NCBI GenBank assembly: GCA_963662815.2
Contig: CAXXWA010000037.1
Span: 1-64,000, forward strand
Direction: 5' to 3'
Length of the DNA stretch: 64,000 nucleotides
From: JAPPHA01 sp963662815
GTDB taxonomy: Bacteria > Pseudomonadota > Alphaproteobacteria > Rhodobacterales > Rhodobacteraceae
Every line of letters begins with the position of its first letter. Within the stretch, counting starts at the first letter, position 1. Positions 35,812-45,293 of the stretch are shown here, in pieces. Below the pieces are notes generated by a model. The model did not search any database and was not told the origin of the DNA. It saw only the letters and a list, made by a program, of their open reading frames with translations. Both the position numbers and the translations under genes were made by a program.

Positions 35812-36279
35812 GAGCCGAACCCGCGGTTGATTGACGGAGTCCGCAGCGCAGCCGGGACGGGCAGTTTCGACGCCCGCGAGAGGGTCGTGACGCGAATCGG
35901 AGCGATCGCCCATTGCACTTCAGGATCGCGTCTCTATCGGGTCGGGACACGATACAGTCTGCACTCGGTGGCATCCGGGCGTCGTCAGGCCGGCAGGGAC
36001 AGGAGATCGACTTCGGTCCGGAACATTTCCCGTCGAACCGTCCGGAGGCGGTCATGGTCGGATTGCGCCAGCTTGGCAAACAGTGTTCAAGGCACGCCTG
36101 AACGCGGCCAATCATCGGTCACGGTTCCTGTCGGCCGGAAGCGGAGACATTTCGCGCAGAAACAAACGGCCAGAAACCGGCTCGTAGCGCAGGCAGGGAT
36201 TGGGCCGCGCTGCCTCACCGTGGGTGATCGACGGTTAGGAAAGGGGCCAGGCGGTTCCGCGAGGGCAACTGCGTCGCGG
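35812..36279. other. Gene-free stretch after icd
   Basis: About 470 bp between the converging icd and DUF1330 genes. Open frames exist on both strands but none resembles a protein family. No hairpin with a T-tract, tRNA or repeat was recognised. Confidence 0.4.
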
Positions 36280-36564
36280 CTAGACCCCGTCTACCAACAC
36301 GACGTCCCTGGTAGAATTCGCCAGGGCAACAGGCAGGATCTCGCGGTATTCGGCGCAGTTGTAAAATGCGCGGGCAGCCTCCCGGTCGGGAAACTCGATG
36401 ACCACGTGCCGATCCGGCCCGCTGCCCTCGACCTGTTCGAATGCGCCTGCCTTGACAAGAAATTGTCCACCGAATCTTGCCACGATTTCTGGTGTTTTCG
36501 ACGCGTACGTAACGTACTTTTCAGGACTCGAAACGTCGATCCGCGCAATGAAGTACGCCGACAT
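36280..36564 (-). CDS. DUF1330 family protein, second tandem copy
   Basis: This 94-residue protein starts MSAYFIARIDVSSPEKYVTY and contains EFPDREAARAFYNCAEYREI, typical of DUF1330 ferredoxin-like (dimeric alpha-beta barrel) proteins. Its start shares one base with the stop of the upstream copy (TGATG). The two copies share their layout and the F-P-D-x-E-x-A-R-A-F-Y-N core, so they arose by tandem duplication. Biochemical function is unknown. It is probably co-transcribed with alaS upstream. Confidence 0.85.
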   Translation of the reverse strand: MSAYFIARIDVSSPEKYVTYASKTPEIVARFGGQFLVKAGAFEQVEGSGPDRHVVIEFPDREAARAFYNCAEYREILPVALANSTRDVVLVDGV

Positions 36565-36848
36565 CAGACACCCTCGACAAAGGTGTAGTCGCGCGTCGAT
36601 GCAGGCAGGCCGTATGACAGCGCCTCCTGATAAGCATCGGAATTGTAGAAGGCGCGCGCGGTTTCCATGTCGGGAAACCGGATGATCACGTTTCTTGCGC
36701 GGCCCTCCCCTTCCATGTGCTCGCACTTGCCGCCGCGCGCGAGGAATTCTCCGCCGTAAGACTCCACTGCAGCACCAGCACGGGACGCGTAGCGCGCGTA
36801 CATCTTGTCGTCGTGCACGTCCACGCGTACGATCGCATAAGTCGCCAT
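36564..36848 (-). CDS. DUF1330 family protein, first tandem copy
   Basis: This 94-residue protein reads MATYAIVRVDVHDDKMYARY, with RFPDMETARAFYNSDAYQEA as the DUF1330 core. It begins only 3 bp after the alaS stop and is followed by its paralogue with a one-base overlap, so alaS and both DUF1330 genes look like one transcript. DUF1330 proteins are small dimers of unknown function related to NIPSNAP and other alpha-beta barrel folds. No signal peptide is seen, so a cytosolic location is likely. Confidence 0.85.
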   Translation of the reverse strand: MATYAIVRVDVHDDKMYARYASRAGAAVESYGGEFLARGGKCEHMEGEGRARNVIIRFPDMETARAFYNSDAYQEALSYGLPASTRDYTFVEGV

Positions 36849-36851
36849 TTT

Positions 36852-39512
36852 CTAACCCTCCAGAAATTCTACCGCCGCCGCGACCGCCGCATTCGCCCGG
36901 GATGCATCCGGGCCGCCCGCCTGCGCCATGTCAGGCCGCCCTCCTCCGCCGCTGCCTCCAACTGCACTTGCTGCCACCCTGACGAGGTCGACTGCGGAGA
37001 CGCGCGATGTCAGGTCGTCGGTGACGCCGGCGACAATGGCCGCCTTGCCGCCGACGTCGGAAATCAGCAATATCACGCCGCTGCCAAGTCTGGACTTTTG
37101 CGCATCGAGCAACCCGCGCAATTCCTTTCCCGGCAACCCGTCAACCACCTGCGCGAGAAAACTGATCCCGGCGACGTCGCGAACCTGCCCGGCCGCGCCG
37201 TCGGCTCCGCCACCCGCAGCGAGCTTGCGCCTGAGGTCCTCGACCGTTCTCTGCAAGGTCCGTCTCTCGTCCGCTAGCGCCCGAACCCGCGAAGGCACCT
37301 CGTCCGGTCGCGACCGCAAGGCATGCGCCGATTCGTCCAGAATGCGTCGGCGAGCCGAAAGATGCTCAAGCGCCGACTGTCCGGTCAGCGCCTCGATTCT
37401 CCTGACACCGGAGGATGACGCGGTTTCGGCCGTGGTCACGAACAGTCCGATTTCGCCGGTTCTTCGAACATGCGTGCCGCCGCACAGTTCCATCGAGTAC
37501 GTGTCGCCGTTCCGTCCCCTTCCGCTTCCTGTGCGCGTTCCCATGGAAACGACGCGAACCTCGTCCCCGTACTTCTCGCCGAACAGGGCGATCGCGCCGA
37601 GTTCGCGCGCATCGTCGGGCGTCATGATACGCGTCTCAACGGCAGAATTCTGCCGGATCATGAAGTTTACCTCGCTTTCCACGCGGGCGATTTCGTCGTC
37701 GTTCAGACCCTTTTCGTGGGAAAAATCGAAGCGCAGGCCCTCCGCTGCGTTCCGGGACCCGCGCTGCATCACGTGGCTGCCAAGAAGGCTTCTGAGCGCC
37801 TCATGCAGGAGGTGCGCAGCCGAGTGGTTGGCGCGGATGGCGGTGCGGCGGGCATTGTCGACACTGAGTTCCGCCGCGTCGCCGACCGAGACCATGCCTT
37901 CGAGAACCGTGCTCGCATGCGCGAACAACCCGGCCTTCCGCTTCACGTCCCGGACCTCGATGATCGCCTCGCCGGCCCTGACGATTCCGCTGTCGCCGAC
38001 CTGACCGCCGGCTTCTGCGTAATACGGCGTCTGATTGAACACCAGTTCCAGCTTCGAACCGGGGCCGGCGTCGTGCAAGCGAGAGCCGTCCTTGATCAGT
38101 GCGAGAATGCGGCCTTCGGCTGTTTCAGTTTCATGTCCGAGGAACTCCGTTTGGCCGTGTTCCTCTGCAAGATCCAGCCAGAGCTTGTCGTCTCCCTCGT
38201 CCCCGGACCCTTCCCAGGCCGCCCGGGCTCTCTCCCTTTGCAGCCGCATTTCCTTGTCGAAACCATCCGAGTCGACGGACAGCTTCCTCTCCCTGAGGAT
38301 GTCCTCGGTCAGGTCGAGGGGAAAACCATAAGTGTCGTAAAGCCGGAAAGCGGTCTCCCCGGGGAGCCGTTCTCCGTCGTCGAGACCGGAAATCTCGTCC
38401 TCCAGCATGCGCAGCCCGCGTCCGAGCGTCTTTCGGAATCTCTCTTCTTCAAGTTGCAGCGTGTCCTCGATCTGCCGCTGCGCACGCGCAAGTTCGGGAA
38501 ACGCCTGGCCCATGCTGCCGATCAAGGACGGCACCAGGGCGTGCATGACCGGTTCACGCGCACCGAGCAGATGCGCATGGCGCATGGCCCTTCGCATGAT
38601 CCTGCGCAGCACGTAACCCCGCCCTTCGTTTGACGGAAGGACACCGTCCGCAATCAGGAAGGAAGTCGACCTGAGATGATCGGAAATGACCCGGTGATGG
38701 ATGTTTCCCTCACCGTCCGGTTCGGTACCGGTCGCCCGCGCGGATGCCTCGATGAGTGTCCGGAAAACATCCGTGTCGTAGTTGTCGTGCCGGCCCTGCA
38801 GCAGGGCGCCAACTCGTTCGAGCCCCATTCCGGTATCGATCGACTTCTTCGGAAGATCGCATCGGCTCCCATCCCCGCGCTGCTCGAACTGCATGAACAC
38901 GAGGTTCCAGATCTCGACAAAGCGGTCTCCGTCCTCCTCGGGCGTGCCAGGAAGCCCCCCGGGAATGTGTTCGCCGTGATCATAAAAGATCTCGGAGCAC
39001 GGTCCGCACGGCCCGGTCGGACCCATCATCCAGAAGTTGTCGCTCGTCTTGATCCTGATTATCCGGTCTTCCGGAAGACCCGTGTACTTTCTCCAGACAT
39101 CCGCGGCTTCGTCGTCCGTGTGATAGACCGTTACCCAAAGACGTTCGGCCGGTATTTCGAACTCCCTGGTTATCAGATCCCAGGAAAACGGGATTGCCTC
39201 CTCCTTGAAATAGTCCCCGAACGAGAAGTTTCCGAGCATCTCGAAGAACGTGTGGTGGCGGGCGGTATACCCGACATTGTCGAGGTCATTGTGCTTGCCG
39301 CCCGCGCGGACGCACTTCTGCGATGTCGCCGCCCGCACGTAATCCCGGGTCTCCAGACCGGTGAAGACGTTCTTGAACTGCACCATGCCTGAATTGGTGA
39401 ACATGAGCGTAGGGTCGTTTCGCGGCACCAGCGGAGAGCTGTCAACGACGGCATGCCCGTGCCGTTCGAAGTAGCTGAGGAATCCGGACCTGATTTCGTT
39501 CAGGCTGGCCAT
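36852..39512 (-). CDS. alaS: Alanyl-tRNA synthetase
   Basis: This 886-residue class II synthetase starts with FLSYFERHGHAVVDSSPLVP and FTNSGMVQFKNVF. The editing domain has the zinc motif ANHSAAHLLHEAL and CGGTHVRRTGEIG, and the C-terminal DHHA1 domain ends with GGGRPDMAQAGG. It charges tRNA-Ala and edits mischarged Ser/Gly. Length is normal. It follows recA on the same strand with 184 bp between them, including a recA terminator, and is followed at once by two DUF1330 genes. Confidence 0.97.
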   Translation of the reverse strand: MASLNEIRSGFLSYFERHGHAVVDSSPLVPRNDPTLMFTNSGMVQFKNVFTGLETRDYVRAATSQKCVRAGGKHNDLDNVGYTARHHTFFEMLGNFSFGDYFKEEAIPFSWDLITREFEIPAERLWVTVYHTDDEAADVWRKYTGLPEDRIIRIKTSDNFWMMGPTGPCGPCSEIFYDHGEHIPGGLPGTPEEDGDRFVEIWNLVFMQFEQRGDGSRCDLPKKSIDTGMGLERVGALLQGRHDNYDTDVFRTLIEASARATGTEPDGEGNIHHRVISDHLRSTSFLIADGVLPSNEGRGYVLRRIMRRAMRHAHLLGAREPVMHALVPSLIGSMGQAFPELARAQRQIEDTLQLEEERFRKTLGRGLRMLEDEISGLDDGERLPGETAFRLYDTYGFPLDLTEDILRERKLSVDSDGFDKEMRLQRERARAAWEGSGDEGDDKLWLDLAEEHGQTEFLGHETETAEGRILALIKDGSRLHDAGPGSKLELVFNQTPYYAEAGGQVGDSGIVRAGEAIIEVRDVKRKAGLFAHASTVLEGMVSVGDAAELSVDNARRTAIRANHSAAHLLHEALRSLLGSHVMQRGSRNAAEGLRFDFSHEKGLNDDEIARVESEVNFMIRQNSAVETRIMTPDDARELGAIALFGEKYGDEVRVVSMGTRTGSGRGRNGDTYSMELCGGTHVRRTGEIGLFVTTAETASSSGVRRIEALTGQSALEHLSARRRILDESAHALRSRPDEVPSRVRALADERRTLQRTVEDLRRKLAAGGGADGAAGQVRDVAGISFLAQVVDGLPGKELRGLLDAQKSRLGSGVILLISDVGGKAAIVAGVTDDLTSRVSAVDLVRVAASAVGGSGGGGRPDMAQAGGPDASRANAAVAAAVEFLEG

Positions 39513-39652
39513 GCAAGTCGCCCTGTCGCAAGAAAATTTCCGCGTGACTTACAGAACCGGCCGGAACCTGTCCACCGCTTACAGATGTCCGGAATTCGGG
39601 AAGGAGGCGCGGTTCGCTGGCCTGCACGACGCCTTGCAGTGCGTGGAAACAG

Positions 39653-39676
39653 AAAAGCCGGGCCTTGGCCCGGCTT
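39653..39676 (-). terminator. Rho-independent terminator of recA
   Basis: On the minus strand an AAGCCGGG/CCCGGCTT stem with a CCAAGG loop is followed by TTCTG, starting about 20 bp after the recA stop. It separates recA from alaS transcription. Confidence 0.75.
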
Positions 39677-39696
39677 CCCGATCGCATGCGGCCGGT

Positions 39697-40761
39697 TCAG
39701 TTGTTGACGGCTTCCTTCCCGTCTGCAGGAACTTCGGGTCCCAGACCGTGCGCGGCCCGAATCCGCGCCTCGATTTCCTCTGCGGTCTCGGGATGGTCCT
39801 TGAGAAAGATCTTCGCGTTTTCGCGGCCTTGCCCGATGCGTTCATCGCCGAACGAATACCAGGCACCCGACTTTTCCACGATCCCGGCCTTCACGCCGAT
39901 ATCAAGCAGTTCCCCGGTCTTGGAAATTCCCTCGCCGTACATGATGTCGAACTCGACCTGCTTGAATGGAGGAGCGACCTTGTTTTTCACGACCTTCACC
40001 CGCGTCGAGTTGCCGATGACCTCGTCCCGGTCCTTGATGGCGCCAATTCGCCGGATGTCGAGGCGCACTGACGCATAGAATTTCAGCGCGTTGCCGCCGG
40101 ACGTCGTTTCCGGAGACCCGAACATCACGCCGATCTTCATGCGGATCTGGTTGATGAAGATCACCATGCAGTTCGAGCGCGAAATTGATGAAGTGAGCTT
40201 CCGCATGGCCTGCGACATCAGCCGGGCCTGGGCGCCGACCTGGCTGTCGCCCATGTCGCCCTCCAGTTCGGCCCGGGGCGTGAGCGCCGCCACGGAATCC
40301 ACGACAACCAGCGAGACCGCCCCTGAACGGACCAGGGTATCGGTGATCTCGAGCGCCTGCTCGCCGGTGTCGGGTTGCGAGATCAGGAGTTCGTCGAGAT
40401 CCACCCCGAGTTTCCTTGCATAGGCGGGGTCCAGCGCGTGCTCGGCGTCGACGAAAGCGCAGACGCCTCCCTTTTTCTGCTCCTCCGCAACCGCGTGCAG
40501 CGTCAGCGTCGTCTTTCCGGAGCTTTCCGGTCCGTAGATTTCGATGACCCTGCCCTTCGGCAACCCGCCGATGCCGAGCGCTATGTCGAGGCCGATGGAT
40601 CCGGTTGATGTCGAATCGAGCTCCAGTACCGCGCCGTTCTGCCCAAGGGTCATGATCGAACCCTTGCCGAACTGCTTCTCTATCTGGCCGAGCGCGGATT
40701 CCAGCGCCTTCTTCTTGTCCATTTGGCGCCTCTTGTTGAAGTCCAGCAGGTTTGACGTCAT
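39697..40761 (-). CDS. recA: Recombinase RecA
   Basis: This 354-residue protein has ALESALGQIEKQFGKGSIMT, Walker A YGPESSGKTTLTLHAVAE, CAFVDAEHALDPAYARKLGV and the loop region GDSQVGAQARLMSQAMRKLT. It catalyses homologous strand exchange and activates LexA self-cleavage. The start is preceded by an alphaproteobacterial SOS box 54 bp upstream, and a terminator follows the gene. Length and motifs are all normal. Confidence 0.98.
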   Translation of the reverse strand: MTSNLLDFNKRRQMDKKKALESALGQIEKQFGKGSIMTLGQNGAVLELDSTSTGSIGLDIALGIGGLPKGRVIEIYGPESSGKTTLTLHAVAEEQKKGGVCAFVDAEHALDPAYARKLGVDLDELLISQPDTGEQALEITDTLVRSGAVSLVVVDSVAALTPRAELEGDMGDSQVGAQARLMSQAMRKLTSSISRSNCMVIFINQIRMKIGVMFGSPETTSGGNALKFYASVRLDIRRIGAIKDRDEVIGNSTRVKVVKNKVAPPFKQVEFDIMYGEGISKTGELLDIGVKAGIVEKSGAWYSFGDERIGQGRENAKIFLKDHPETAEEIEARIRAAHGLGPEVPADGKEAVNN

Positions 40762-40814
40762 TTTTTGCCCTCTTATTTGATCGCCTTCGCGGCGACAATC
40801 GTGACCGGAAACTT

Positions 40815-40829
40815 GTTCTTGTTATGTTC
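40815..40829. promoter_or_regulatory. LexA (SOS) box of recA
   Basis: GTTC-N7-GTTC (GAACATAACAAGAAC on the gene's strand) lies 54 bp before the recA start codon. This direct-repeat form is the known alphaproteobacterial LexA site and gives class-level support for the host. The rest of 40830-41064 shows no gene. Confidence 0.88.
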
Positions 40830-41064
40830 TCTGCATAAATAGATCAAAACATGAACATTGCAAGCACTTTTTTCGGTGCAAGGAGGAATTCAGCGCAGGG
40901 AGCACGAGACGCACCTCAAGAAAACCGCGTGGACGGGTCGGGTTGCAGTCAAACGTTCAGGTTCGGCAGGATTGACCACATGCCTTCCCTGGCCGGAATC
41001 CGGTCAGGCGGGCCGTCCCGCCAGGCCTTCGACCGCCGCACGAAGCGGTCGACGCGGCCGACGC

Positions 41065-42519
41065 CTATTCCGCCTGGTAGTTGGGACTCTCGCGGGTGAT
41101 CGCGACGTTGTGGACGTGGCTCTCCTTCAACCCGGCCCCGGAAACTCGGACGAATTCGCATTGCTTGCGCATGTCTTCAATGTTCCGGCTGCCGGTATAA
41201 CCCATGGCGGCGCGAAGCCCGCCCACCAGCTGGTGAATCACGGCCTGCGCCGGCCCCTTGTACGGAACCTGACCTTCTATTCCTTCCGGTACCAGCTTTT
41301 CCGTGCTGGCCTCCGCCTGGAAATAACGGTCGGCGGATCCTCGCGCCATGGCGCCGAGCGACCCCATGCCGCGGAAAGACTTGTAGCTGCGGCCCTGGAA
41401 GAGAATGACTTCGCCCGGTGCCTCGTCGGTGCCCGCAAGCATCGAACCGGCCATCGCGCAGTGGGCGCCAGCTGCAAGCGACTTCGCGAAGTCGCCCGAA
41501 TACCGGATTCCCCCGTCGGCTATCACTGGAACGCCCGATCGGGCCGCTTCCTCCGCGCAGTCGAGGATCGCGGTCAACTGCGGGACGCCGACTCCGGCCA
41601 CTACGCGGGTTGTGCAAATCGATCCCGGGCCGATTCCGACCTTCACGGCATCCGCACCTGCTTCGATGAGCGCACGGGTAGCCGCCCCCGTGGCAACGTT
41701 GCCGGCAACAACCTGGACGGCATTCGACAGTTTCTTGATGCGGTCCACTGCCTTCGAGACACTTGTCGAGTGACCGTGCGCCGTGTCGATGACGATCACA
41801 TCCGCTTCGGCATCTATCAGCGCCTCCGTACGTTGGTGCCCGTCGTCCCCCACAGTCGTCGCCGCGGCGACCCTGAGCCGGCCCAACCGGTCCTTGCAGG
41901 CCTGCGGATTGAGGACTGCCTGTTCGATGTCCTTGATCGTGAGAAGGCCGGTGAGGTGTCCCATCGCATCAACGACGAGCAGCTTCTCTATCCGGCGCGC
42001 ATGCATGAGCGATTTCGCTTCATCCAAGTCCACAGGTTCGTTCAGGATCGCGAGGTTTTCCGCCGTCATCATTTCCGAAACTGGCGTCACCTCGTCGCTC
42101 GCGAACCTCATGTCCCTGTTGGTGACGATGCCCAGAACCTTCCGGTTCGAGTCAATCACGGGAAATCCGGTCACCCGGTACCGTTCCTGGAGCCTTCTCG
42201 CATCGGCGACCGTCTGATCGGGCGCGAGCGTGACCGGATTGTAGACAACTCCGCTGACGAACCGTTTAACGCGCCGAACCTCTCTCGCCTGCGAATCGGC
42301 GTTGAGGTTCCTGTGGATGACGCCAAGTCCCCCGGCCTGGGCCATCGCGATCGCCATTCGCGCCTCGGTCACGGTATCCATCGCCGAACTCAGGAGCGGG
42401 ATGTTGAGCGGAACGGCGCGCGTGACGCAGGTGGAGACATCCACTTCCCCGGGCAACAACTCCGACGCTGCGGGGACAAGCAGAACGTCATCGAATGCGA
42501 GTGCTTCACGAATCGCCAT
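41065..42519 (-). CDS. guaB: IMP dehydrogenase
   Basis: This 484-residue enzyme has REALAFDDVLLVPAASELLP at the start. A CBS-domain pair follows (about residues 95-205, ERYRVTGFPVIDSNRKVLGI and RIEKLLVVDAMGHLTGLLTI). The catalytic cysteine loop is VGIGPGSICTTRVVAGVGVP, and the flap is near YFQAEASTEKLVPEGIEG. It oxidises IMP to XMP in GTP synthesis. The protein is complete. It is followed on the same strand by recA after about 300 bp that contain the recA promoter. Confidence 0.97.
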   Translation of the reverse strand: MAIREALAFDDVLLVPAASELLPGEVDVSTCVTRAVPLNIPLLSSAMDTVTEARMAIAMAQAGGLGVIHRNLNADSQAREVRRVKRFVSGVVYNPVTLAPDQTVADARRLQERYRVTGFPVIDSNRKVLGIVTNRDMRFASDEVTPVSEMMTAENLAILNEPVDLDEAKSLMHARRIEKLLVVDAMGHLTGLLTIKDIEQAVLNPQACKDRLGRLRVAAATTVGDDGHQRTEALIDAEADVIVIDTAHGHSTSVSKAVDRIKKLSNAVQVVAGNVATGAATRALIEAGADAVKVGIGPGSICTTRVVAGVGVPQLTAILDCAEEAARSGVPVIADGGIRYSGDFAKSLAAGAHCAMAGSMLAGTDEAPGEVILFQGRSYKSFRGMGSLGAMARGSADRYFQAEASTEKLVPEGIEGQVPYKGPAQAVIHQLVGGLRAAMGYTGSRNIEDMRKQCEFVRVSGAGLKESHVHNVAITRESPNYQAE

Positions 42520-43236
42520 CAGGGGCTCCGGCGCCGGTTCCGTCTCCGCGCACGGCAGACCCGCAGGCGCGCCCGACGCTGGTCAACTTGTCCATGCTTC
42601 GCGGCCGGGATACAAGCGCGAACTGTTCCCGAACCATGCGAACGCCGCGTACGGTAGACGAAGCGAAACCGGTCCTTCCCGCCATCAATCGCGAAGCACT
42701 TCTGGCCGCGCACGAAACCGCGACGCTGGCCGTTTGCGGAAACGATCCGATGCGATTGGGCTCGCACGCAAGGCGGTTGCGCATGCACGACCCCTGCCAC
42801 CGCCGGACTCGCCCACGCCAGGATTCCTGCCCGGCCTTTACCGAGTCCCCGTCATGGAAGACCCCTGTCGTTTCTGGCCACGCCGGAACATGTATGTACA
42901 TAGTGGTCGCCCCTCCGGAACGGCAGCGGCAAACGCGCGAACCGGTCTCGTCCGCGGTTTCCTCGCGCCATCCTTCTCCTCCTGGTTTTGTCAAGTTGAC
43001 CTGGCCGGCCACAAGTGCGCAAACGACACCGAACATCTTGCCGGACAGAAACACCATCTCGAGATCGACGATTCCCGCAACTTCCGGTCCACTGACTTCC
43101 GGGTCTGCGCTTACCCGCCATCTCCAATCCCGGGAATGCCGGAAACGGCCACCTGAGGTTTGCGCTGCCCTGCGCGGCATTCCTCGGCGGGTGGTTCCAC
43201 TGCAAGTCGTGACTGAAGATGGCGCCGAGCGCCGCC
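42520..43236. other. Gene-free stretch between rlmE and guaB
   Basis: About 720 bp upstream of guaB and downstream of rlmE. Long open frames exist on both strands, as expected in high-GC DNA, but none has recognisable motifs or a ribosome site. A minus-strand segment beginning MVFLSGKMFGVVCALVAG looks weakly membrane-like but breaks down after 25 residues. No RNA gene was recognised. Confidence 0.4.
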
Positions 43237-43956
43237 CTACCCTTCCGGATCGCCGCGAAATCCGATGGCGACCACGTACTTTTCCGAACTCCCTGCGCGG
43301 CTTGCAGGCGGTTTCGCCGTGGCTACCCTCTCGAAACTGCGGTTGAGAGTCGCGTAGAGGTCGCTCTCTGCGCCGCCGGACAGGACCTTCACGACAAGCG
43401 ATCCCCGCCGAGCAAGCACGCGCAACGAGAATTCGGTAACAGCCTCGCACAATGCGATGATTCGAAGGTGATCGGTCTGCCTGTGACCCGACGAAGGTGC
43501 CGCCATGTCTGACAGGACCACGTCGACCGGCGCGCAGGCAAGGCGTTCGAGTTTCTCCGGCGCGCCTTCGGCAAGAAAGTCGAGCACATGGAGTTCGGCA
43601 CCGGGAATCGGATCGACTTCCAGCAGGTCGATTCCAATCACGCGGCCAGCCCGTTTCCCCGGCTGGCAACGCCGCGCATTCGCCCGTTCGACGGCAACCT
43701 TGGTCCAACCACCTGGAGCGCAGCCCAGGTCGAGGACGCGCGCACCCGGAAACAGGAATCCGAATCGATCGTCAAGCTCGCTGAGCTTGTAGGCGGAACG
43801 CGCACGGTAACCGTCCGCCCGCGCTCTTCGCACATAGGGATCGTTGAGCTGCCTGGAAAGCCACCGCGCTGAGGAGAGCTTTCGTCCGCGGGCGGTGCGA
43901 ACCTTGACGCGAAGCTCGCGCGCACCGCGGCCAGATCCGCGCCGGCCGGGTTTCAT
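43237..43956 (-). CDS. rlmE: 23S rRNA 2'-O-methyltransferase RlmE
   Basis: This 239-residue FtsJ-family protein has ARSAYKLSELDDRF (first catalytic Lys), SAM motif ARVLDLGCAPGGWTKVAVER, catalytic Asp in VVLSDMAAPSSGHRQTDH, second Lys in GSLVVKVLSGG, and SSEKYVVAIGF at the end. It methylates U2552 of 23S rRNA. The N-terminal about 30 residues are Arg-rich, an extension common in alphaproteobacteria. The start shares a base with the ppx stop (TGATG), so the two are coupled, as in many alphaproteobacteria. Confidence 0.93.
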   Translation of the reverse strand: MKPGRRGSGRGARELRVKVRTARGRKLSSARWLSRQLNDPYVRRARADGYRARSAYKLSELDDRFGFLFPGARVLDLGCAPGGWTKVAVERANARRCQPGKRAGRVIGIDLLEVDPIPGAELHVLDFLAEGAPEKLERLACAPVDVVLSDMAAPSSGHRQTDHLRIIALCEAVTEFSLRVLARRGSLVVKVLSGGAESDLYATLNRSFERVATAKPPASRAGSSEKYVVAIGFRGDPEG

Positions 43957-45107
43957 CAATCGGCCCTGTTCTGGCCCTGGGCATCCGCCGCAATCATCTG
44001 CGAGTAAAGCAGGCCCTCGCGCAATCCGCAGTCTGCCGCGGTGAACCGCTCCGCCGGCCACACCCGCAGAATCGCCTGGAGAATCGCCGCCCCGGACATG
44101 ACCAGGTTCATGCGGCGCCGACCTTGGCCGACCGAATTCCTGTCGCGTTCGTAGCTCTGCCGAATATAGCGGTCTACGACAGTGCCGATTTCGCATGCTC
44201 TCATGTTGAGGCCGTTGACCTTGTTGCGGTCATAGCGCTTCAGGCCAAGGTGGGAAGCTGCGATCGTCGTAACGGTGCCCGATGTCCCGATGACCTGGAA
44301 CCTTCCGGCAGCCAGCGACCCGACAGACGATTCCAGCAGGTCAAGGTGTTCCTCGAAGTGGCACGACATCAGGGCATATCTGGGTCCGAGGCCAACGACA
44401 TCCGCGTAACGCGCATCAAGTGTAGCAACTCCCAAAGGAATGGAAATCCAGTCGATGACGCGTGCTGGGGACGAATCGGCCGCCGCGAACCCCTGCCGAA
44501 GGCGGTCAACCCGGTTGCGACCAAACTGGAGCCTCAGAATTGCGTCGAATCTCTCGTCGCCGGAACACTCGCTGAGGTCGATCCAGACCAGTTCGGTGGA
44601 ACCCCCGCCAATGTCGACAACGAGGAGCGCATCGGTGTCTTCCGCGACATGAGGTGCGCAACCGACGACGGCAAGACGGGATTCCTCTTCCGGATCGATG
44701 ATCTCGAGAGAGAGTCCGGTCTCCATCTTCACGCGCTCGACAAAGCACGCGCCGTTGCTCGCCCGCCTGCACGCCTCCGTCGCCACAAGTCGCGATCGCG
44801 AAACGCGGTGGCTCCTGAGCTTTTCCCTGCACACGTGAAGGGCGCTCAGTGCACGCGACATTGCCGCACGCGAGAGCGATCCGTGTCTCTCCAGCCCGTT
44901 GCCCAGATAAACGGTCCGGGAAAACGCATCGACAATCTGGATGTCCCTGCCGTTGGGACGGGCAATGATCATCCTGCAACTGTTGGTACCGAGGTCGAGC
45001 GCAGCGATCAGGTCATTGGACTCTGACACCGGAGTCCGGCACACGCCGAGTGAATACACGCGTCCATCGTCCAGTCCCGCGTGCTCTTCGGTGGTCCGAA
45101 GGGTCAT
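43956..45107 (-). CDS. ppx: Exopolyphosphatase / Ppx-GppA family phosphatase
   Basis: The protein is 383 residues from ATG 45107; an in-frame ATG at 45149 adds 14. The ASKHA phosphate motifs are clear: LIAALDLGTNSCRMIIARP (phosphate 1), LLVVDIGGGSTELVWIDL (phosphate 2) and GTSGTVTTIAASHLGL (adenosine-like). It hydrolyses polyphosphate or pppGpp. It is translationally coupled to rlmE downstream, and divergent from the C1 module across a gap with two palindromes. Confidence 0.92.
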   Translation of the reverse strand: MTLRTTEEHAGLDDGRVYSLGVCRTPVSESNDLIAALDLGTNSCRMIIARPNGRDIQIVDAFSRTVYLGNGLERHGSLSRAAMSRALSALHVCREKLRSHRVSRSRLVATEACRRASNGACFVERVKMETGLSLEIIDPEEESRLAVVGCAPHVAEDTDALLVVDIGGGSTELVWIDLSECSGDERFDAILRLQFGRNRVDRLRQGFAAADSSPARVIDWISIPLGVATLDARYADVVGLGPRYALMSCHFEEHLDLLESSVGSLAAGRFQVIGTSGTVTTIAASHLGLKRYDRNKVNGLNMRACEIGTVVDRYIRQSYERDRNSVGQGRRRMNLVMSGAAILQAILRVWPAERFTAADCGLREGLLYSQMIAADAQGQNRAD

Positions 45108-45144
45108 GTCCAGATCCGACTTGTAGCCGCAGGATGCTAGTCGC

Positions 45145-45222
45145 GACAAATGGATTTGGCAAGCAACATTTGTCTACATCGTCCGCCAATCATTCGCGCT
45201 TCGATCTGTCGTATATGCGACA
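45145..45222. promoter_or_regulatory. Two palindromes upstream of the C1 module
   Basis: GACAAATG-N14-CATTTGTC (45145-45174) and TGTCG-N6-CGACA (45207-45222) lie in the divergent gap between ppx and the PF13769/MTHFR/methyltransferase genes. Both are perfect inverted repeats of regulator-operator size. The second is nearer the C1 genes and a possible -10 (TATACA near 45258). The binding proteins are unknown. Confidence 0.5.
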
Positions 45223-45293
45223 TCCGTGGTCGAATCTCCACACCCGCGCGCATCACTATACAGTTACCTGTCGCCGCGAGGAGAAAATCAGAC

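Noticed and set aside
43237..44196. Longer start for rlmE at 44196
   Set aside because: The extra 80 residues are an out-of-frame reading of ppx; the ATG overlapping the ppx stop at 43956 gives a normal FtsJ-family length.
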